A stretch of DNA of 64,000 nt. It comes from Nitrospira sp. ST-bin5 (GTDB lineage Bacteria; Nitrospirota; Nitrospiria; Nitrospirales; Nitrospiraceae). The position numbers were made by a program, and so were the translations under genes. Shown here one piece after another: positions 16,590 to 26,800 of this stretch (positions within the stretch are counted from its first letter, which is position 1; every line of letters starts with the position of its first letter). The stretch is from the NCBI GenBank assembly GCA_002083555.1, contig MSXN01000003.1, positions 222,346 to 286,345 of the forward strand. Reading direction: 5' to 3'. A model generated the notes under the pieces. It was not told the DNA's origin. It searched no databases and saw nothing but the letters and a program-made list of their open reading frames with translations.

Positions 16590-18767
16590 TTACTTCTCCT
16601 GCCACGCCCGAATACGCCGCGCCGAGATCACCCCTTCGACCCGTTCAATCGCCTTCAGCACATGATTGATGTGCTTCGTGTCATTGACTTCGACTACGAA
16701 ATCCAACACCGCCTTCCGGTCTTCGCGCGTCGCGATTTCCGCCCGGCTGATGTTCGCCTGACATTCCGCAATCGCGGATGACACGTTCGCCAGCACCCCG
16801 GTCTTGTCGACCGCCATCACCGACACTTTCACCGGGTGCAATCCCGGCGTTGCCGTATCCCATTCCACCTCGACCAGTCGTTCACGATCGTAGTCCAGCG
16901 CTTCCAGATTGGGGCAATCCACGGAATGGATCGTCAGCCCGCGCCCGCGCGTGATGTAGCCGAGGATTCGATCCCCCGGCACCGGGTTACAGCAGCGGGA
17001 GAGCTGCATCAAGAGATCGCGCGCACCTTTGACTTGGACGCCCTTGTCGTCGGATTTGCCGGCTGGGGCCTTGGGCATGGGGACTGGCTCCGAGACCGGC
17101 GCAGCCGTTCCCGGCGCCGGTGCCACCAGCTTCGCAATCACCTCTGCTGTCGCCAGATGCCCGAATCCTACCGCCGCCATCAGTTCGTCGAGCGTGTCAT
17201 GCCCGAGCTGACGAGCGACCTCCAGCAGTTGCTCCGACCGTAGCATCTGGGCCGGCGCGAACGAGTGGCGCCGCAACTCCGACTCCAGGAGACGCCGCCC
17301 GATATCAATGCTGCGCGTTTGTTCTTCAGCCTTGACCCAATGTTTGATTTTCGTTTTGGCGCGCGAGGTCCGGACGAACTTGAGCCAGTCTTTATGCGGC
17401 GTCTGGTTCGGCGAGGTGAGAATTTCAACCGTGTCTCCGCTCGTCACCTGATGCTTCAACGGCACGATCTTGCCGTTGACCTTGGCCCCCACACAATGAT
17501 CCCCGACCTCCGTGTGAATGGCATAAGCGAAATCGACCGGCGTGGATCCCTTCGGCAGTTCCTTCACGATCCCCTTGGGCGTAAACACGTAGACCACGTC
17601 ATGAAACAACTCAAGTTTGACGGAATCCATGAACTGACGATTATCCGGCAGATCGGTGTGCCACTCGACGAACTGGCGCAGCCAGCCGAACGCCTTGCTG
17701 TCCTTCTCCGCGACCTTGTCCTGTTCCTTATATTTCCAATGCGCCGCAATCCCGTATTCAGCCACGCGATGCATTTCGTCGGTTCGAATTTGGAATTCGA
17801 CGTGCTCGCCCTTCGGTCCGACGACCGTCGTGTGCAGCGATTGGTAGAGGTTGGATTTGGGAATCGCGATGTAGTCCTTAAACCGGCCGGGAAGCGGGCG
17901 CCAGAGTGAGTGGATCACCCCGAGCAGGGCATAGCAGTTCATCTTCGTATCGGTGATGATCCGCAAGGCCGTGAGGTCGTAGACCTCCTCAAAGGAAATA
18001 TCCTGTTTGTTCATCTTCTGGTAAATGCCGTACAGGTGCTTCGGGCGGCCGTACACCGTCCCCTGCAACCCAACGTCGATCAGCGCCTTTTCTACCAGAT
18101 CACGCACCTCGTGAATGTACTGCTCCCGGTCTTCATCGCGCTTCGCGACGCGCACCCGCAGCATTTCGTATACATCGGGTTTGAGATGCTTGAGGCACAA
18201 ATCCTCCAGCTCATTCTTCACCCACCCGATCCCGATCCGGTTCGCGAGCGGGGCGTAAATCTCCAGGGTCTCCTGGGCAATTTCCACGCGTTTGGCCTCG
18301 CTCAAATGTTCCAATGTCCGCATATTGTGGAGGCGATCCGCCAGCTTGATGATGACGACGCGGATATCGTCCGCCATCGACAACACCATCTTGCGGAAAT
18401 TCTCCGCCTGCTTCTCTTCATAGCTCCGAAAGGTGATCTTGCCGATCTTAGTCACTCCGTCGACCAGATGGACCACTTCTTTCCCGAACTCGCGCTCCAG
18501 CTCGGCCGGCGTGGCCACCGTGTCTTCCAAGGTGTCGTGCAACAGTCCCGCCACCACCGCCGCCACATCCGTTTTGAGCAATGTCAGCACGCCGGCCACC
18601 GCGACGGGATGCTGCACGTACGGTTCGCCGGAACGGCGTGTTTGCCCCTCATGCGCTTTGGCAGAAAAGTCGTAGGCCTTACGCACCAGACTGAGATCGG
18701 CCTCCGGCTGATAGCTCCGCACGCGGTCGAGGAGCTGATCGATATCGGTGACGGTTTCGTAGACCAT
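16590..18767 (-). CDS. relA: Bifunctional (p)ppGpp synthetase/hydrolase (RelA/SpoT)
   Basis: The 725-residue product has the canonical long Rsh order: HD hydrolase (HPVAVAGVL, LLHDTLEDT with the catalytic HDxxED), synthetase (GRPKHLYGIYQKM and EVYDLTALRII), TGS (VFTPKGIVKELPKGSTPVDFAY), and a C-terminal ACT domain (VSVMAVDKTGVLANVSSAI). Both active sites look intact, so it should make and degrade the stringent-response alarmone. It sits seven bases after recJ on the same strand. It is the only such enzyme in the window. Confidence 0.95.
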   Translation of the reverse strand: MVYETVTDIDQLLDRVRSYQPEADLSLVRKAYDFSAKAHEGQTRRSGEPYVQHPVAVAGVLTLLKTDVAAVVAGLLHDTLEDTVATPAELEREFGKEVVHLVDGVTKIGKITFRSYEEKQAENFRKMVLSMADDIRVVIIKLADRLHNMRTLEHLSEAKRVEIAQETLEIYAPLANRIGIGWVKNELEDLCLKHLKPDVYEMLRVRVAKRDEDREQYIHEVRDLVEKALIDVGLQGTVYGRPKHLYGIYQKMNKQDISFEEVYDLTALRIITDTKMNCYALLGVIHSLWRPLPGRFKDYIAIPKSNLYQSLHTTVVGPKGEHVEFQIRTDEMHRVAEYGIAAHWKYKEQDKVAEKDSKAFGWLRQFVEWHTDLPDNRQFMDSVKLELFHDVVYVFTPKGIVKELPKGSTPVDFAYAIHTEVGDHCVGAKVNGKIVPLKHQVTSGDTVEILTSPNQTPHKDWLKFVRTSRAKTKIKHWVKAEEQTRSIDIGRRLLESELRRHSFAPAQMLRSEQLLEVARQLGHDTLDELMAAVGFGHLATAEVIAKLVAPAPGTAAPVSEPVPMPKAPAGKSDDKGVQVKGARDLLMQLSRCCNPVPGDRILGYITRGRGLTIHSVDCPNLEALDYDRERLVEVEWDTATPGLHPVKVSVMAVDKTGVLANVSSAIAECQANISRAEIATREDRKAVLDFVVEVNDTKHINHVLKAIERVEGVISARRIRAWQEK

Positions 18768-18774
18768 CGACGCG

Positions 18775-20472
18775 TTACTCCCTAGCCGTCGCGCGCATAT
18801 CCCGGACGCGCAGTTGAATGCGGTCGTGCCCGTTCCAGTGATTGATCTCCGGCGTGAAGGCCAGATCCACCGGCTGATTGAGCGTCAAGCCCTGCTCCGA
18901 CAATGACTTCATGCCGAACCCGATACTGTCGAACGGCAGCGACCGCCCCTGCCGGACCGTCATCTTCAAATGTTTCTCGCCGACGACACGCGCCTCCATG
19001 ATCGCTAATCCCTTCACGGCAAACATCGGTTCAGGGTTCCCCGCCCCGAATGGATGCAGCGAACCGATTTCCTGAATGAGGCGCATGTTCACTTCCGTTA
19101 GCGACACTTCAGAGTCGAGGTGCAGCGTAGGGACCACATTTCCCGTCGAGGACCAGGCTCCTGCCACCGCCGCAAACCGTGCCTGAAATTCCGGCAATTG
19201 AGCTTCGTGAATCGTCATCCCCGCTGCGCTAGGGTGCCCGCCGAACGCCACGAGCAGATCCCTGCACGAGGCTAAGGCTTGGTAGAGATCAAATCCTGGG
19301 ATAGTCCTGGCCGATCCTTTGCCGATCCCCTGGTCATTGATGGCCATCACAATCGCCGGACGATGATAGCGCTCCATCAACCGGGCTGCGACAATGCCGA
19401 CCACACCGAGATGCCAGCCGCGGGACGCCAGGACGATCGCCGGCGGCGCCTCGTCCTCTCCGAGCATCGCGACCGCTTCCCGCATAATCTCAGCCTCGAG
19501 GTCCTGCCTGCGGCGATTGAGTTGTTCCAGCTCTTGCGCCAGCTGCATCGCCTCCGCTTCGGACTCTGTCGTCAGCAACTGTACACCTTTGATCGCATGA
19601 TCCAAGCGCCCTGCCGCGTTCAGCCGGGGCCCGAGCTTGAACCCCACCGTCTCCGAGGTGCAGTCACGCGTCACTCCGGCAACCTGTTTCAGCGCGCGAA
19701 TCCCGCAGCGCGTCCCGCGCGACAGTTGGCGCAACCCTTCCTGAACAAATCCCCTGTTCTCATCCTGCAACGGCACCACATCGGCAATCGTCGACAAGGC
19801 CACCAGATCCAGCAGCGAATCGAGCGACACCGTCCCCTGACCGTACCGTTGCCGATAGGCGTCGGCAACCTTATAGGCCAGCCCGCCGGAACAGAGCCCG
19901 CGGAACGGATAGCGCGCCTCCCGCCGATGCGGATTCATGACCGCCAGCGCCGGCGGCATCTGCTCATCGGTTTGATGATGATCTGTGACGATGACATCCA
20001 TGCCGAGCTGATTGGCGACCGCAATTTCATGATGTGACGTGGTCCCGCAATCCGAGGTGACTAGCAGTTTCACCCCCTCCGCGGCCAGCGCCCGCACCGC
20101 CCCTTCATTCAACCCGTATCCCTCCCGAACCCGATGCGGCACATAGGCTTGCGCGTTGGCGCCAAGCCCGCGGAAAAACGAATAGTAAATGCTGGTGGCC
20201 GACATTCCATCGACGTCATAGTCGCCATAGAAACAGACCCGCTCACTATGCTGCACGGCATAGTGTAATCGATCGATGGCGGCTTCGATGTCGGGGATCA
20301 AAAAGGGATCGTGCGCACGGAGCGGGGTCATCCAGGCGGTGGCTTCATCAGGCGTGGTGACGCCGCGCGCTAACAGCAGGCCTGCCGTCGCGGGCGAGAT
20401 CGACAAGGCCTGGGCCAATGCCGCCCGCCGGCCGGGATCGATATCACGAAATACCCAGAGCTTAGACGTCAT
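18775..20472 (-). CDS. recJ: Single-stranded-DNA-specific exonuclease RecJ
   Basis: The 565-residue product has the DHH phosphoesterase motifs: CFYGDYDVDGMSATS, TSDCGTTSHHEIAVA, VIVTDHHQTDEQMP and DLVALSTIADVVPL. DHHA1 follows with GKGSARTIPGFDLYQAL and FGGHPSAAGMTI, and a C-terminal OB region closes it (NHWNGHDRIQLRVRDMR). It degrades ssDNA 5' to 3' in recombination and mismatch repair. It is placed directly before relA, with a seven-base gap. Confidence 0.95.
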   Translation of the reverse strand: MTSKLWVFRDIDPGRRAALAQALSISPATAGLLLARGVTTPDEATAWMTPLRAHDPFLIPDIEAAIDRLHYAVQHSERVCFYGDYDVDGMSATSIYYSFFRGLGANAQAYVPHRVREGYGLNEGAVRALAAEGVKLLVTSDCGTTSHHEIAVANQLGMDVIVTDHHQTDEQMPPALAVMNPHRREARYPFRGLCSGGLAYKVADAYRQRYGQGTVSLDSLLDLVALSTIADVVPLQDENRGFVQEGLRQLSRGTRCGIRALKQVAGVTRDCTSETVGFKLGPRLNAAGRLDHAIKGVQLLTTESEAEAMQLAQELEQLNRRRQDLEAEIMREAVAMLGEDEAPPAIVLASRGWHLGVVGIVAARLMERYHRPAIVMAINDQGIGKGSARTIPGFDLYQALASCRDLLVAFGGHPSAAGMTIHEAQLPEFQARFAAVAGAWSSTGNVVPTLHLDSEVSLTEVNMRLIQEIGSLHPFGAGNPEPMFAVKGLAIMEARVVGEKHLKMTVRQGRSLPFDSIGFGMKSLSEQGLTLNQPVDLAFTPEINHWNGHDRIQLRVRDMRATARE

Positions 20473-20650
20473 CCATGCCTCGGTACGGGCTAGAGTAGAA
20501 GAGAGTCAACGGTTCGGATACCGCGGATGGTAAATGCTCACCATCCCTTTGTCAAACCATGCAAAAACGGTCGACACAGAGAAGGCCGGAGGAAGATCAT
20601 GTACCGGACGGAGAGGACTATGAGGCCAGCGGAGTGAGGGAAATGAAGAA

Positions 20651-20687
20651 GGGGGAACGCGAACCAGCCGTTCGCTATTCCCCCCCT
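20651..20687 (-). terminator. Hairpin at the pup stop codon
   Basis: On the minus strand GGGGGAATAGCGAAC and GTTCGCGTTCCCCC form a long stem around a GGCTG loop, followed by TTCTTCATTT. The pup stop codon TAG lies in the left arm. It is a plausible intrinsic terminator, though the T-run is interrupted. Confidence 0.5.
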
Positions 20688-20872
20688 TTTTGCACGTAGT
20701 TCTTGACGAACTCTTCAGCGTTCTTTTCGAGGACCTCGTCGATCTCATCGACGAGCTTGTCGATATCTTCCGTGAGCTTCTTCCCGGTCTCAACGACCTT
20801 CGGATTCGCCTTGACCTCGTCCTTCGATTGAGGCTCGCGTTTCGGCTCCTGCTTGCGCTCCTGTTTTTCCAT
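20675..20872 (-). CDS. pup: Prokaryotic ubiquitin-like protein Pup
   Basis: The 65-residue, highly charged product ends EEFVKNYVQKGGE and contains KLTEDIDKLVDEIDEVLEKN. This matches the coiled-coil recognition helix and tail of actinobacterial Pup (known ending AYVQKGGQ). Pup is ligated by its C-terminal Glu to lysines of target proteins by PafA and marks them for the Mpa/ARC-proteasome. Here the last residue is already Glu, so no Dop deamidation would be needed. A GGGAGG site lies seven bases before the ATG. Unlike actinobacteria, no dop, prcB, prcA, mpa or pafA gene is adjacent. Confidence 0.92.
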   Translation of the reverse strand: MEKQERKQEPKREPQSKDEVKANPKVVETGKKLTEDIDKLVDEIDEVLEKNAEEFVKNYVQKGGE

Positions 20873-20982
20873 CCGAGCACCTCCCGTAGTTCAGGGAAAC
20901 TCTCGTGGACCAGCGCGGCGCGTGATCCCTTGCGATCACCTTACCCTAGGGTTATTTCAGCCGTCAAGCCAAGCCTCAATAC

Positions 20983-21058
20983 CGTGAAGCGTCGCTCGTC
21001 TCTCGTTGTTCGCAGACGAAATCTGCCTCCCCTGCGAGATACGCTTCACGAACGACGC
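20983..21058. repeat. Mosaic inverted repeat downstream of hppA
   Basis: CGTGAAGCGTCGCTCGTCTC (from 20983) and GCGAGATACGCTTCACG (from 21034) contain a 10-base inverted pair (CGTGAAGCGT/ACGCTTCACG). The modules CGTGAAGCGTCG, GTATCTCG and TTCG recur in different order at 28526-28557. It begins at the hppA stop codon on the minus strand and may also act as a 3' end hairpin. Confidence 0.5.
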
Positions 21059-23112
21059 TATTTCACAATCAACGATACAATCAGCAACGCCACGATGTTG
21101 ATGACCTTGATCATCGGATTGATCGCCGGACCGGCCGTGTCCTTATAGGGATCTCCGACCGTATCGCCGGTCACAGCGGCTTTGTGAGTATCGCTGCCCT
21201 TCAGGCCCTGCTCTTCAATGTACTTCTTGGCATTGTCCCAGGCACCACCGCCGCTCGTCATCGAGATCGCCACGAACAAACCGGTCACGATGCTACCGAC
21301 GAGCATGCCGCCCAAGGCCTGCGGGCCCAGGATCACACCGACCAAAATCGGGGAAATCACCGGAATTAATCCCGGCACCATCATCTTCTTGATCGCCGCC
21401 TGCGTCACGATATCCACGCAGGTGCCATATTCCGGCTTGCCGGTGCCCTCCATGATGCCCTTGATCGTCCGGAACTGGCGCCGCACTTCTTCCACCACGA
21501 GACCGGCCGCCTCTCCCACCGCTTTCATACAGAGGGCTCCAAAAATAAACGGCAACATCCCACCCAGAAAGAGTCCCACCAGAACAGAAGGGTTGGAGAG
21601 ATCGAATGTGCTCGCTCCGGCCCCTTTGGCAACCTCGCGCGCATATTCGGCAAACAACACGACCGCCGCAAGACCGGCCGATCCGATCGCGTAGCCCTTT
21701 GTCACAGCCTTCGTCGTATTGCCGACCGCGTCGAGCGGATCGGTGATATCCCGCACCTCTTTGCCGAGGTGGGCCATCTCCGCAATACCGCCCGCGTTAT
21801 CTGTGATCGGACCGAAGGCATCGATCGCCACGACAATTCCGGCCATCGACAACATCGACACCGCCGCCACGGCCACGCCATACAGGCCGCCGGATGCCGC
21901 GCCACCGCAAATCGAGTAGCTCGTCAGAATCGCCGCCCCGATCACCACGACCGGCCAAGCCGTTGCTTCCATCCCCACCGCTAATCCGGCAATGATGTTC
22001 GTCGCATGGCCTGTTTCACTGGCCTTGGCAATAGCCTTCACCGGCGCATAACTCTTGGACGTGTAATAGTCCGTAATAAAAACCAGCGCCAGCGTCACCG
22101 CCAAGCCGATCAACGCCGCAATGTAATAACTGATTCCGCTGACGCCGCCCACGCCAGCCATGATCGTGTTCGTTACTGGGTAGAATGCGACCGCCGCAAT
22201 GCCGCCCGCTACGAACAGGCCCTTGTACAGCGCCGGCATAATCTCGCCGCCGGGGCTCACCTTCACGAAGAGAATCCCGATGATCGTCGCGAAGATCGTC
22301 ACGCCGCCGAGGGCGAGCGGATAGAGAATCGGCGCGCTGTTCCCGTTGAACAAGGTGAAGGCCAGGACCATTGCCGCCACGGTCGTCACCGCGTAGGTTT
22401 CGAACAGGTCCGCGGCCATACCGGCACAATCGCCGACATTGTCTCCCACGTTGTCTGCGATGACCGCCGGATTGCGGGGATCGTCTTCCGGAATGCCGGC
22501 TTCGACTTTTCCGACGAGATCCGCGCCCACGTCCGCCGCTTTGGTATAGATACCGCCGCCGACTCGGGCAAACACCGAAATCAAACTCCCGCCAAACCCG
22601 AGACTCAGCAAGGCATGAATCGCCTTCTCCTGTCCCGCAATCTGCGAGGCCACCGTATAGAAGAGGGTAATCGCCAGCAAGCCTAACCCGATCAGCAACA
22701 GCCCCGTCACTGCGCCGCCGCGAAATGCAACCGTCAGCGCCGCGTTCATCCCTTTGTGGGCAGCCTGGGCCGTCCGGACGTTCGCCCGCACCGCGATAAT
22801 CATCCCCACATAGCCGGCCAGCGACGACGCCCCGGCGCCGATCAGAAAACCAACCGCCGTCAACAGGCCAAACTTATCGGACACCGCGCCTGCGCCTAAC
22901 AACAGCGCAAACAGCACCGTAGCGACAATGCCAACGGTCTTGTACTGGCGATTCAGATAGGCACTCGCGCCCTCCTGAATCGCCTTCGCGATTTCCTGCA
23001 TTTTAGGATTACCGGCGTCGAGTTTGAATACCCACATCGCCAGATAGAGACCGTAGGCAATACCGGTGACGGCTGCGAGCAATGCAAAGGAGATGATGGC
23101 TGAGTCGCTCAC
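21058..23112 (-). CDS. hppA: Membrane-bound proton-translocating pyrophosphatase
   Basis: The 684-residue product is almost entirely transmembrane (about 16 helices). The pyrophosphate site is clear: ADVGADLVGKVEAGIPEDDPRNPAVIADNVGDNVGD is the family's core, here at roughly residues 190-225, and GGGAWDNAKKYIE is near the C-terminus. The motif GNTTKA carries Lys where K+-dependent enzymes have Ala, which indicates the K+-independent H+-pumping type. It couples PPi hydrolysis to proton export (or the reverse), of use to an energy-limited chemolithotroph. Its promoter is probably in the 208-base gap upstream. Confidence 0.95.
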   Translation of the reverse strand: MSDSAIISFALLAAVTGIAYGLYLAMWVFKLDAGNPKMQEIAKAIQEGASAYLNRQYKTVGIVATVLFALLLGAGAVSDKFGLLTAVGFLIGAGASSLAGYVGMIIAVRANVRTAQAAHKGMNAALTVAFRGGAVTGLLLIGLGLLAITLFYTVASQIAGQEKAIHALLSLGFGGSLISVFARVGGGIYTKAADVGADLVGKVEAGIPEDDPRNPAVIADNVGDNVGDCAGMAADLFETYAVTTVAAMVLAFTLFNGNSAPILYPLALGGVTIFATIIGILFVKVSPGGEIMPALYKGLFVAGGIAAVAFYPVTNTIMAGVGGVSGISYYIAALIGLAVTLALVFITDYYTSKSYAPVKAIAKASETGHATNIIAGLAVGMEATAWPVVVIGAAILTSYSICGGAASGGLYGVAVAAVSMLSMAGIVVAIDAFGPITDNAGGIAEMAHLGKEVRDITDPLDAVGNTTKAVTKGYAIGSAGLAAVVLFAEYAREVAKGAGASTFDLSNPSVLVGLFLGGMLPFIFGALCMKAVGEAAGLVVEEVRRQFRTIKGIMEGTGKPEYGTCVDIVTQAAIKKMMVPGLIPVISPILVGVILGPQALGGMLVGSIVTGLFVAISMTSGGGAWDNAKKYIEEQGLKGSDTHKAAVTGDTVGDPYKDTAGPAINPMIKVINIVALLIVSLIVK

Positions 23113-23233
23113 GGGATACCCTCCTAGTGGTTAAACGACCGTTGAATGTCGCTCAATTCCCCGTGGCTTCAACCCATCCGAAGGACACTTCGAGAAGAAG
23201 TCCGCAGGGTGGTGCAGGTGCCGCTATGGTGCT

Positions 23234-23257
23234 AACTAGCCGAAAAACTTGGCTAGT
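23234..23257. promoter_or_regulatory. Inverted repeat and possible promoter upstream of hppA
   Basis: ACTAGCC and GGCTAGT form a perfect hairpin around nine bases. On the minus strand it overlaps a possible TAGACT -10 element 17 bases after TTGATC. It may be part of the hppA control region; the match is modest. The rest of 23113-23320 shows nothing else. Confidence 0.35.
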
Positions 23258-23320
23258 CTATACAGATGGCTGAAAGGGATCAAGGTGAAAGATAGGCCGG
23301 GACCGCCCGATGCACTCTGG

Positions 23321-23845
23321 CTACAACCGTTCAACCAGCTCCCGCATGACCGCAAATGGATGAATCCACGTCTTGTGAACCGCACAGGGCCGGTCATTGA
23401 GGCGTAACGAGGTTGAGATCGGGTCCAACTCCATCACGTTGCCAATTTGATTGAGCAGGCCATATTTCAAATCGTCCGCGACGACACGCATCGACCCAAG
23501 CACCGATCGATCCGTCGTTTGATCCGTCCGCAGCGGCCCCAAGAGCAATCCCGCCTGAGCAATGTGATGGTGCGCCAGCCCCTGGGCTTCCAACACAGCC
23601 AAAAATAAATCGCGATGCCAGCGCCCCAGGTCGGCGAATTGCGGCGCGCGCAACCCCGGCATGAACAAAGCATAGCGGGTGGCGTCGTGACAAAAGAGCA
23701 CACATTGGCGGCGGTCGAGCGTGAGGAGATGGCCGTGCCAGCTTGTCAGAGGACCTGACCGGCCCACAGGCTCAGGGTCTGCCTCAAGCCGATTGAGGGC
23801 GGAGGGAATCCGCGAGGCGAGTTTTCTGGTGCAGTGGAGAATCAC
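23321..23845 (-). CDS. Uncharacterised protein, possibly DUF6933-like
   Basis: The 174-residue product begins ILHCTRKLASRI from a GTG and has the pattern SWHGHLLTLDRRQCVLFCHDATRYALFMPGL, which I associate tentatively with the DUF6933 family. No catalytic motif is apparent. It begins seven bases after the stop codon of the RM-Fic fusion on the same strand, so it is probably the last gene of that accessory unit, and a defence or toxin-antitoxin role is possible. Confidence 0.6.
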   Translation of the reverse strand: MILHCTRKLASRIPSALNRLEADPEPVGRSGPLTSWHGHLLTLDRRQCVLFCHDATRYALFMPGLRAPQFADLGRWHRDLFLAVLEAQGLAHHHIAQAGLLLGPLRTDQTTDRSVLGSMRVVADDLKYGLLNQIGNVMELDPISTSLRLNDRPCAVHKTWIHPFAVMRELVERL

Positions 23846-23852
23846 AGTCGAC

Positions 23853-26800
23853 TTATGAAAGCCCTTCGTCCAGCCGCCGCAGCCACATCTCGGTCAGCAA
23901 CTCATACTCTCCCCGGTCTGCAGCATTCAACGCCTCAAGATAGGTCCGGCGAAACTCCGGCCCCTCTGGGATAATCTGGACGTCGGGGAGACCGATCACA
24001 TGCATCAGTGTAATGAGCAACACACGACCGACTCGCCCGTTGAAATCTTGAAACGGATGAATGGATTGAAACCGTCCATCAGCCATAGCCAGAAGCTCCA
24101 CTATCGCCCGGAGATCCGGCGCTTCAGACCGAACTTGCCGTACACGTTCAGCGAGATCGTCGCAAAGCAACCGCATGTGAACCGGCACTTCATAGCAGGG
24201 AGGCGGCTGATGCCGGCCGATTTGCACATTCCGGTCACGGAAACGGCCGGCCCAATCCGGGAACAGCGCCCCGGCTAATTCACGATGGCGTAGGCAAAGC
24301 CATTCAGACGTGATGTGGATCGTGGCTGGATCGGATTCAACAATCTGGCGGAGAATGCTCGTCAGAGAAACGGCAAGTCGTTCAGCGACCTCAGTATAGA
24401 GCTTGGGCCCTTCAGCGGTGTCGAGATAACGGGTCGAGCCTACGCTGCCGGTCTGGTGCTCTTCTGGTTGGCCAGGAGTTCCTGAAGGCGGGCCATAGTC
24501 ACCGGTTCGTTCTCGAATTTCATCGATTCCACCACCCAATCCAGTATTCGACCCCGATACAGAGCCTGCCTCGTCGCCAGATCGGCGTGCTGCTGGCGCC
24601 AACGCTGTAACTTGGCGTTGGCTTGAGTGAGATTCACCGGCTGAAGTGTGGCTTTCGTCATGGCTGTCATTCTCCTTCACTTTGGATGAAGTTGCAACCG
24701 AGGCCGCTTCAACGATCGCAAGCTCCTCTTCCGTCAAGCCGTAGAGGCCATAGACCAGCCGGTCGATCTCCTGATCGGTCACGTCGATTTGGCGTTGCAG
24801 ACGGTCCTTGTCGGCAGGGGTGTTGGCACCAGAAGATCGTTTATGAAGGTCGAGCATGCGCTCGACGAGCGCGACTAGATGATCATGCGAAGCTTTGTCG
24901 TTCGAGTTTTTAAAGTCTATGGGTCGAATCGGAATAGGCTCAATGTACTGACGATTGAAGGAGTAATAGCCACCTCCGAATCGCGAGTTTGCCAACTTTG
25001 CAAGCCAATCCGCCATCCGACTATTTAGAACTCCTAGAACATAATATTGCGATACGTGGACATTTGGCTTTAGTGTTAAGCCATAAGCTCCGCCACCTCC
25101 GCCACCACTACCTACGAAATGGAAGCTCCCTTCTGCGTCATAACCCGCCATCAATCGCTTACCGATTGATGGAACCAGAATGCGACCGAACCCTTCACCC
25201 AAATCATAATTTCGTCTTCGAAAGGCGTGCCAATCTTTATTGTTCCTTGCTCTCAATCGATCATAGTTCTCCTTCAGGTACTTCCATGCAAGTGGGTATG
25301 ATTTCTCAATCGTTTCCTTCTGAATAAGAAGAGCCTTGCCGGATTCATGGCTATAGGGAAACAACACGAGCCGGCCACCCACATCAATCGAATAGCGACG
25401 TATATCGAGAGAACCCTTAACTAGCCTCCGAGTAATCGACCTTTCGATTTCAAACGCCTCGGGGCTTGCCTTCGAAGTCACGGTGATGATGGGACTGTTT
25501 CCGTTCGGCGTAACTACTTGCAGCAAGAATATCTCATCGAGTCCAGTTTGGAGACCGTGCTTAATTTCGCAAATCTTTCCTAGGCAGGGGAAACCCTTGA
25601 GTCGTCCTAGAAGAGTGGTGGCCTGGGACGATTCAAAGGACCAAGGCTCACCCGAAAACCTGGCTAGGTCGACTTCAATCAGTGAAGAATTATCTACCGT
25701 CAGTGATGATGGACTTGCGATAGCACTCTTGTACTTGACGATGCTGTGCGGCTCTTTGCTTAGAAACAGAAGGCAGGTATATGTTGATGCACCAGGAAAT
25801 ACTTGCGAGTCACCAAAGTCCACAATGCTTCGAAGCGATTGTGACGAAGAAAGAAAATCTCGAAGATTCTTTCCGTAGTCTGCCGTAAAGAACTTATTCG
25901 GAAGAATGAAGCCGAGGTGCCCCTTCGCAGACAATAGTTGATAGCTCCTCAAGACAAACACGACATAAATATCAAATCTGTGAGTGATGTCGTAACGTTT
26001 GTATAGATATGGACGCACTTCTTCTTCAATATTGCTGACACGCACGTACGGCGGATTGCCGATGACGGCATCGAAGCCGCCCGCTCCCTCACCCTGCCCT
26101 CTCCCAGAGGGAGAGGGGAATATGTGAGGAAACTCGGCCTTCCAGTCGAACGGATTGACTCGCCGCATCTCCTCGTCGTCCGGCATGAGCTGGCCCGAGA
26201 AATAATCAGGACCAATGAGGCTGTTACCACATTTGATGTTTTGCCCGAGATCGGGCAGCGCGCGTTCATGCACGAAGGAGAGCTGCCGCTTGAGCGTCTC
26301 ATCACTTTCCCCTTCCAACACTTTGAGCAAGAGACTGAGCTTCGTCACTTCCACGGCCTGGCTATCGATATCGACGCCGTAGATGTTGTTCAGGAGAATC
26401 CGTTTCTTCTCTTGTGTCGTCAGCCGCCACTCGCCGCTGGCCGTCTGAAAGAGTTCCTTGCGGTGTTTCTCCTGTCCATCTTTCAGATACCAGTCACGAT
26501 GATAGGTCAGGAGGTAGCGATAGGCGCCGAGCAAAAACGAACCTGATCCGCAGGCCGGATCGAGCACGGTGAGTTTGGCGATCTGCTTGGGCGTCTTGCC
26601 GTCGCACAGCACGCCAACCGTCTGTTTAACGATGTACTCGACGATGTACGCGGGCGTGTAATAGACGCCGCCGGCCTTCTTGACCTCCGGCTTCTCTTCG
26701 ATCTTGGCCTGATGGCCAGAAGTGAGGCGAATGACCTTGCCGAGAAACTGCTCATAGACCTGGCCGAGGATTTCCGTGGGAAGGACTGAAAACTCGTAGG

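Noticed and set aside
23853..24120. Fic domain judged inactive because HPFxxGNGR reads HPFQDFNGR
   Set aside because: Phe in this position, with the Asp, Asn and Arg retained, also occurs in a group of Fic proteins, so inactivation cannot be claimed.
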